From Amoebophrya sp. AT5.2 (lineage: Eukaryota; Sar; Dinophyceae; Syndiniales; Amoebophryaceae): 13,706 bases of DNA. The stretch is from positions 1-13,706 of the forward strand of contig RXOD01005507.1 of the NCBI GenBank assembly GCA_005223375.1, given 5' to 3'. The notes under the pieces were generated by a model. It was not told where the DNA came from. It was given only the letters and a program-made list of their open reading frames with translations, and did not search any database. This document shows positions 6,789 to 12,102 of this stretch, one piece after another (within the stretch, counting starts at the first letter, position 1; each line of letters starts with the position of its first letter). Position numbers and translations under genes: made by a program.

Positions 6789-8417
6789 TTACCGGCTATG
6801 AGATGCACCAGAGAGGACCGTCTCGAACGGATTAGTGTTAGTTTGCCCGCCCCAGGCATTCGCATCCGTGTGCGCAGCTACGTCCACGTACAGCCGACTG
6901 AGCGGCACCTCCAATAATAGCACGTTCTGCCCGTCTGGCAGTCGCGTAGCGCCTTCCGGAGTGAGGCGCCAGCCGCCCGGCGGCACCTGCTCGTCAGATA
7001 CACCGATGCCCTGCGTCGTCAATTCAGTCACCGGTTCCCCGACCTGCCAGAAGGGCGACTGTCCCGCGCTTCCCTGCTGTTCTCTCGTCCAAGGCAACGC
7101 CGGCAGCGGAAATCGGACCAAATAGCCGCCTTCCCCCCGGAAGTTGCCAGGCCCCGGCGGCAGACCCGTGAAAGTGCCGGGTGGCAGGAACTCCACTACC
7201 TCGCCAGTCAGCTCGGCGTTCGCGTACCCCTCAAAGTAAATGGTCCATCGCAAAAAGAACGGCTCAGATTCAGCTTCCGAAAGAGCTTCGCCCACCTGGC
7301 TCCAGTACAAGTATTCTTCGAATTGATGCAAACCTGCGCCCCGAAAATCCGTCCCGTGCGCTCCCCACGGCTTGATGCGAACCTGGGCCCCCGAGCGCAG
7401 CCGCAGACTCCATCGAAGCTGAGGGTTTCTCAGCCGCCCCGGCGCACCAGCAGCGAGGGAGTCGTGCGACGAGACGAGAAACTGCGCAGGACTCGGCCAA
7501 CCGTCTCCCACCGTGCTGCGGAGCAGCGAGCTTGTCGCGTCGCATAGACGCCGCAAAGCAAGCCGTTGGTCATGATAATCCTCCAACAACAAGGGAGGGC
7601 CATTCCACGTCGTGCGCTCGATGAACCCGTGCGCCCGGAAGATATCCTTCAGAGAAGGTCTGCGTCTAAAGAAAAGGCCGGCTACTTCATCAGACCCAGT
7701 TGCATCACGCGCTTGTTGACGCGCCGTCGACCACTCGTCATATCTGTTCCTCACAGTGGCCCACGCGTTCTCCGCGAAAGCGGCCAGAATTCCCAACACA
7801 TCAAGCCGGTCCAGCAGCGTCCACGTGTCCTGCCCGATTCGGGTCGCTCGCACGTCGCCAGGACCCAGGTTGACGCTGAAAGCCGCTACTCTTTTCAGAA
7901 CTTCTTCCGGTAGAAGTTCTCGAAGACTAAGCGATCTAGTATTCGTTTTCGTGCGTGGCCGCCGTTCTTCGGTGCGGGGGTGTAACGTCCACTGTGCCTC
8001 CCCGCGTCCAGAGTTTACGATGCCGACGGCGTGGTTTTCAAGCTCCGCCAGGCGAGGGTGCTCGTGATCGACCATGGCGTGGCCAGAGCCTGGGCGCCCG
8101 GTGCGGAAAATCCCGCCATCAATGTTCGCAATGCCGACACTGCGTTCGAGTTCCCCCACGCGGGGATGGTTATCAGCAACCATCGCGTGCCCCGACCACA
8201 GTCGCCCGGGCCGAAACGCCGGACGACGACGATCGGACAGACGGAGGCCCGCCACAGACGCAGTAATTCCATCATCGTCAACGTCGGGGGGCTGGACGCG
8301 AGGGGCTTTCGAAACCGAAATCGCTACAGTCTGTCGGACTGCTGGAGACATGAGGTCACCAGTAGTCACTGTCGCGACCAAACCGCACCAAATGCCTCGG
8401 AACGTGCTCACCTTCAT
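6789..8417 (-). CDS. Secreted 542-aa protein with internal tandem duplication
   Basis: The start is taken at the ATG at 8417 (context TCAGAATGA), because codons further upstream offer only GTG. The signal peptide is about residues 1-19 (MKVSTFRGIWCGLVATVTT). A motif VD-x8-AGLRLSD (46-62) resembles the N-terminus of the gene at 12103. Two tandem 36-aa units (68-103 and 104-139) share SGHAMV, HPR, ELE and VGI. A helical central part (about 160-330) includes AAFAENAWATVRNRYDEW at 212-229. The last 200 residues are Gly/Pro/Trp-rich and probably beta-rich. No known fold or catalytic motif is recognised. The last 31 codons and stop lie in duplication L and recur at 9701-9798. The stop is TAA and the frame remains open for 69 codons past it. 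Secreted effector or surface protein by inference only. Confidence 0.78.
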   Translation of the reverse strand: MKVSTFRGIWCGLVATVTTGDLMSPAVRQTVAISVSKAPRVQPPDVDDDGITASVAGLRLSDRRRPAFRPGRLWSGHAMVADNHPRVGELERSVGIANIDGGIFRTGRPGSGHAMVDHEHPRLAELENHAVGIVNSGRGEAQWTLHPRTEERRPRTKTNTRSLSLRELLPEEVLKRVAAFSVNLGPGDVRATRIGQDTWTLLDRLDVLGILAAFAENAWATVRNRYDEWSTARQQARDATGSDEVAGLFFRRRPSLKDIFRAHGFIERTTWNGPPLLLEDYHDQRLALRRLCDATSSLLRSTVGDGWPSPAQFLVSSHDSLAAGAPGRLRNPQLRWSLRLRSGAQVRIKPWGAHGTDFRGAGLHQFEEYLYWSQVGEALSEAESEPFFLRWTIYFEGYANAELTGEVVEFLPPGTFTGLPPGPGNFRGEGGYLVRFPLPALPWTREQQGSAGQSPFWQVGEPVTELTTQGIGVSDEQVPPGGWRLTPEGATRLPDGQNVLLLEVPLSRLYVDVAAHTDANAWGGQTNTNPFETVLSGASHSR

Positions 8418-9038
8418 TCTGACCACAACTGTGACTGCTCTATGTGGGGTCTAGAACCAATTTATTATACTAACTTAGTGCTCTTCTACGGCTGTTGAAG
8501 CTTGTCCGATTGCGATTGCTCGGGGAGCAGTTCCAAGGACGAACAGAGATGGGGTGTGGTAAGTCTTGCTGTTGTAAGGGTCGTTCGTGGTAGTCAGTGT
8601 GAAGCCTCCGATAAGGATATCCTCACTGTTGTTCTCAAGGTTAGGCACTTGTGCTAGCAGGAGACTTATGACGCTGACGGATGAGGTGGCTGCAGAAGCT
8701 GTTCCTGGCAGACCTTTTCGACGGTAAACGTGACTGGGCTCCTTCTTTCAAATAAATATCATGGATCTCGCGAAGACTCCGACCGCGATCTTCGGACGAC
8801 TAGGATCGTGGAATCGTTCTGTACGTCAAGGGCCAGCGCTGATCATGATCTTCTTTCGTCTTCGTCACTTAGTTATACTAACACAAGCGAGTGCGCTTAC
8901 CTCCTCCTGCCTTCCGCACAACGAGTAACAGAGTAGAACTAGCTATAGTAAATATAGTACGCAATTAAATAGTTTCTGGTCGCAGGAGCACACGGCTTGA
9001 TCATTGGATCTTTGATCATGGACCTTATGCGCGTGGTC
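8418..9038. other. Spacer upstream of the 542-aa gene, no convincing gene
   Basis: A 621-nt stretch. It should hold the promoter of the gene starting at 8417. A plus-strand mini-frame MGCGKSCCCKGRSW starts at 8549 with a GTAAGT inside it. TACTAAC strings occur at 8468-8474 and near 8873. No repeat module is found here. Confidence 0.4.
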
Positions 9039-9798
9039 TTCGTTGTGTTTCATTCTTTCGCTTCTTGCTGTCTCCTCACTTGCTCTTTCCCCCATCTGTT
9101 CCTGCCTTACCCTCAGCCCTGGGGGATCCTCGCAACTCTAGCAAGGCACTTGAACATCACTGTTTCACTGTGACCCAGAGCGATCGCGCAGTGTTTGTTT
9201 CCATATGCATTCATCGATATGAGACCAACACGATTGAATTACAAAATTACAAAAAAGTATACTAGAGGTAGAGGATTACAAAATTACAAAAAGCGGCCTC
9301 AGAGGAAGTGGTGATCTCGCTGAGGTGGGTGCGAGCACGAGTCGGCAAGCGGAAAGGAGCTCTGCACCAGCGGCCTCGGCGAGAGATAAAAAGCCAAAAA
9401 ATTGATGTCCAAATAAATAACGGTGGCGACCGAGAGAAAACACCCAATCAGCACGATGACGATTGAGGTCATGATCTGGGCCTAATGCTATTAAATCAGA
9501 CTTGCTTCTCGCCCTCCCGCGCACGTAGATCTAGATGAGAGGCGGGGCGATTCTTGTCCGGTCGTGTGGGGGAGCGGGAACGTAGCCGCCCGGTCCTGCA
9601 GCCATTGCGTCTCGAAGACGTTCCACAGCGCCGAGTGTCGTACGTTGCTCCCGACCATTGTCTCTACTTCCTTGTGCGCCGGGACCTCAGGGGTGGAAGC
9701 TTACCGGCTATGAGATGCACCAGAGAGGACCGTCTCGAACGGATTAGTGTTAGTTTGCCCGCCCCAGGCATTCGCATCCGTGTGCGCAGCTACGTCCA
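9039..9798. repeat. Long direct duplication L, copy 2
   Basis: Second copy of 6120-6886, offset 2912 nt at its right end. It stops sharply at 9798 inside what was coding sequence and runs straight into repeat module A. The left flank is unrelated to the left flank of copy 1. Confidence 0.92.
9701..9798 (-). pseudogene. Severed 3' end of the 542-aa gene
   Basis: 98 nt identical to 6789-6886, coding the last 31 residues and TAA of the gene at 6789. It lacks everything upstream: the frame is broken where module A begins at 9799. It sits downstream of the gene at 9977 and is surely non-functional as a protein. Copy 1 is attached to an intact gene, so this copy is the derived one. Confidence 0.88.
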
Positions 9799-9872
9799 AG
9801 CCAGCCCCAGGCTATTCGTAGGACTTCCGTTTTATTTCAGCTTCAGTAGAGTTGGCATCGCACCACCCAGAG
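9799..9872 (+). repeat. Repeat module A, copy 2 (5'-truncated)
   Basis: Begins agccagccccaggct, lacking the first part of module A, and ends CCCAGAG continuous with module B. It contains ttttatttcag. On the minus strand it supplies an AATAAA about 145 nt downstream of the stop of the gene at 9977, which might serve as its poly(A) signal. Confidence 0.75.
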
Positions 9873-9897
9873 TGCAGGGGGTGTCCTCAGATGAGGC

Positions 9898-9990
9898 AGG
9901 ACAAAATTGCAAAAATTTATAACCGTACTCGCCGCAGTGCTTCTACTTGCCGAAGCTAGGCGCTATGTCCAGTCCATCAGTCCCGCGTAA
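9898..9990 (+). pseudogene. Signal-peptide cassette (module B) with lost start codon
   Basis: Module B copy 2 spans 9866-9953. The ATG of the other copies is AGG here (9898-9900), and the nearest upstream in-frame codons include a TGA, so no start remains. The downstream frame still encodes TKLQKFITVLAAVLLLAE and runs to a TAA at 9988-9990. Compared with the copy at 3721, five of six differences after the start codon are at third codon positions and four are silent. The end overlaps the 3' end of the minus-strand gene at 9977. Confidence 0.6.
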
Positions 9991-10771
9991 GCGCTATGTT
10001 CAGGCTTGTCACCGGCGGCGGCGGACGAAAATGAAAAGTGGGCCGGTTGTTGGCACGGGTGAATTGACTGATGGCCATGAAATCAGGGATGACTACTTGC
10101 TCCCAGACCCGATCCCCCCCGTCTTCATCATCTAGTCCCTCCGCCTCCAGTGGTCCATCGGGCACGATCCTTTCTTCAGCATACACCGCCGCCGCCGCAA
10201 GGCGCCAGCAGGCCACGTACGCGTCTTGTTGGTGAGTAATCTCGGGCACCTCCAGGTCGACGGGCGGGCTGAGGGGAAAACGCATTAGACGGGGCATTGC
10301 AGGTGGCGCACCACGGGCCTGAGCTGCATTATCTTCCACAAAGTACTCCACTGCCATCATCGCTCTGGCGAGCCGCCTCGCCCAACCCATGGCGAGGCGC
10401 TGCGACTCGTCGTCGTCGTCGTCATCCCCTTGAAACCGGTCCAGGTCTATGAAAACGCGCCGTGTCAGAGCCCCATCCTGCACGTCATGCTGATGGTTAC
10501 CGTTATCCAATTGGTACGGCGCTGGCGCTGCCAGCCCCCCGCCCCCGTGTTGCCACAGCACGGCCACTCGGCCCTCCTCCTCCAATCCATTTCCCCCTTC
10601 TAGCATGGATCTCTCCACGAATCTCTCCACTGCTTCGTCCGCTGCCCGCATAGCGCGAAACGCCCAGAGCACTGGCTGGATGTCAGGCTTGAGATCACCA
10701 GGAACCAGCCGCATTCCCTCCGAGACGAGGAGATGCGCAGCGATCGCAATAAAAACAAGGAGCTTGCTCAT
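9977..10771 (-). CDS. Acidic secreted protein with repeated Ala-rich helices, 264 aa
   Basis: The signal peptide is clear: MSKLLVFIAIAAHLLVSEG. Three similar Ala-rich amphipathic segments follow: WAFRAMRAADEAVERFVE (about 36-53), WARRLARAMMAVEYFVE (130-146) and ACWRLAAAAVYAEERIV (187-203). Between them lie Gly/His-rich loops and an Asp run (D116-D121) encoded by a GAC/GAT triplet repeat. The third segment resembles ACWVAAAYAEE in the gene at 12103. No known domain is recognised. Start context is CGAAGATGA; the stop is TGA. The 3' flank is occupied by modules A and B and the severed gene end. Probably a small helical secreted protein, possibly a distant paralogue of the next gene. Confidence 0.75.
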   Translation of the reverse strand: MSKLLVFIAIAAHLLVSEGMRLVPGDLKPDIQPVLWAFRAMRAADEAVERFVERSMLEGGNGLEEEGRVAVLWQHGGGGLAAPAPYQLDNGNHQHDVQDGALTRRVFIDLDRFQGDDDDDDESQRLAMGWARRLARAMMAVEYFVEDNAAQARGAPPAMPRLMRFPLSPPVDLEVPEITHQQDAYVACWRLAAAAVYAEERIVPDGPLEAEGLDDEDGGDRVWEQVVIPDFMAISQFTRANNRPTFHFRPPPPVTSLNIALTRD

Positions 10772-11389
10772 CTTCGATGCAGAGATTTTTAACCTTAATC
10801 CGACCTTTAACTTCAGCCTAGATGTTGAAAATAGAAAATTGGGCTTGGCTTTCAGGCTCAGTTTGACTTTGCGAGAGGGATACTAAAGTTTTTGCTCTAG
10901 TCGATTCAAAATTGGGAGGCGTGGCTGACGTTGATGTTGGGCGGGGGTGGCATTATCGTTCTGAGAAAAGCGCCGAGCACCGGAGGCACTCCGCATCGAT
11001 TGCTGCGTCGACGCATGTTCATTCCCATACCAACCGGCACTAAAACTGCTCAACAAAACCGATCCAACTCACCGGATCTCCATACCTAATAGTATTAGTT
11101 CTTCGGAGTCAGATCTTCGTCTTCCTTGGCCTAGTATCATTAACGGATCTGGTTGACCGATCGGATCGCGAGCGCACAGCAAATTGATTGAATCTACGGA
11201 GATCGAAGCTTCTCTACTACCTCCGCTACCACTCTACTACTTCACGGCTCCACTACCTCCGCCGCCGAGAGCGCGCAAAAGGGTTTCTTGGTGGCTCACC
11301 ACATCCGTGGCGGCGATGGATTCGATTCTCTTTGTTCCTCGACGTGGTTATCAAAATTACAAAAATTAATTGATGTTCGGCCCTGTCCG
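10772..11389. other. Spacer upstream of the 264-aa gene, no gene seen
   Basis: A 618-nt stretch. It should contain the promoter of the gene starting at 10771. Short plus-strand frames around 11184-11373 are low-complexity and unconvincing. The only known repeat is CAAAATTACAAAAATT at 11352. Confidence 0.45.
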
Positions 11390-11521
11390 CCCAGAGTGCA
11401 GGGGGTGTCCTCAGATGATCCATGACAAAATTGCAAAAATTCACAACGGTGCTTGCTGCAGTGCTTCTACTTGCCGACCCCGCTGAGTTCGTTGTGAGTC
11501 CTCTAGCCGCGGAATCGAATA
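11390..11521 (+). repeat. Repeat module B, copy 3 (no module A in front)
   Basis: Begins exactly at CCCAGAG and is almost identical to 3689-3820. The sequence before the heptamer is unrelated to module A, which instead appears 255 nt downstream at 11776. Confidence 0.8.
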
Positions 11522-11532
11522 TAGGAAAATAG
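11422..11532 (+). CDS. Truncated 36-aa secreted peptide, module B copy 3
   Basis: ATG to TAG. The N-terminus MTKLQKFTTVLAAVLLLADP is identical to the peptide at 3721, and one codon in this part differs silently (CTC/CTT). After SPLAA the sequence diverges and stops early. The 32-nt leader and signal peptide are kept, but the downstream module C is absent. It could be a short secreted peptide or a promoterless relic, because module A is missing upstream. Confidence 0.3.
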   Translation: MTKLQKFTTVLAAVLLLADPAEFVVSPLAAESNIGK

Positions 11533-12102
11533 AAGCAGACATCGGTGACCACTTCAAGCCCCAGCAAGAAATAGTTCAAAGTCAGATGCTGAGGGTGATC
11601 AAAATTACAAAAATTGTTCCTCGACGTAAAAGTACAAAAGTATTCCACAAAAATGAAGTTCAAAATTCTTCGTCGCGATCTTTGAGCGAACATAGAAGCC
11701 GAGTCTAGTTTCCGTTTCTCGATCGACCCGGCCGCGGCACATAGGTACTCCGCCCACCGCTCTCGGCTCGCAGCGACTGAGCAGGCAGAAGCCAGCCCCA
11801 GGCTATTCGTAGGAATTCCGTTTTATTTCAGCTGCAGTAGAGTTGGCATCGCACTACCCAGAGAGGATTAGGAACTGTGCGTCTGCGTTTATTTAGTTTC
11901 TATACTTTAGCTTTTCATCAGCTGGACGTAGAGCTTGCCCCGGAGGGGGCACTAGACGGCCCATTTTTACGATCGTCACGGCCTGAGAGAGCGACGTCTT
12001 ATTTCGTGTAAATCGCGAGGCCGCTGGTGCAGAGCTGTGGGCCGCGGTATTTGTGCTACTCTTCGTCTTTGTGTCACTTCTCTATAGGTGCAAAGCGTAA
12101 TG
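11533..12102. other. 3' flank of the right-edge gene, with module A copy 3
   Basis: Apart from module A (11776-11863) and the A/T motif at 11600, nothing is recognised. A minus-strand 146-codon frame across 11253-11693 starts in A/T-rich repeat sequence and runs antisense to module B. I do not consider it a gene. Confidence 0.45.
11776..11863 (+). repeat. Repeat module A, copy 3 (no module B behind)
   Basis: Runs from actgagcagg to CCCAGAG, where the match to the other A-B units stops. What follows (aggattagg) is unrelated to module B. It is closest in sequence to copy 2 at 9799. Confidence 0.75.

Larger units (their letters stand above)
6120..6886. repeat. Long direct duplication L, copy 1
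   Basis: Matches 9039-9798 in the same orientation over about 765 nt. The first ~480 nt differ at roughly 5% of sites plus small indels. The last 286 nt (6601-6886) are identical. The identical part covers the last 31 codons and stop of the 542-aa gene and most of an open frame beyond it. The left end starts at ttcgttgtgtttc. No terminal inverted repeats or clear target-site duplication were found, so segmental duplication is likelier than transposition. Confidence 0.92.

Noticed and set aside
6642..6917. Plus-strand frame identical in both L copies
   Set aside because: It lies over the block of perfect DNA identity and is antisense to the 542-aa gene end; Arg-rich with no start support.
6120..9798. 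L as an insertion sequence or transposon
   Set aside because: No transposase frame, terminal inverted repeats or target-site duplication; it includes a piece of a host gene.
10409..10428. Triplet repeat (tcg) as a regulatory element
   Set aside because: It is simply the coding sequence for an Asp run in the 264-aa protein.
11253..11693. 146-codon minus-strand frame
   Set aside because: Built from A/T-rich motif copies and the antisense of module B. Its translation changes character along its length, and the signal-peptide frame on the other strand explains the conserved part better.
11390..11863. Integrated circular element cut at CCCAGAG
   Set aside because: Sequence between B and A here does not match what follows B or precedes A at the other loci, so a simple circle of the same element is not supported. 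The breakpoint itself is kept as a finding.
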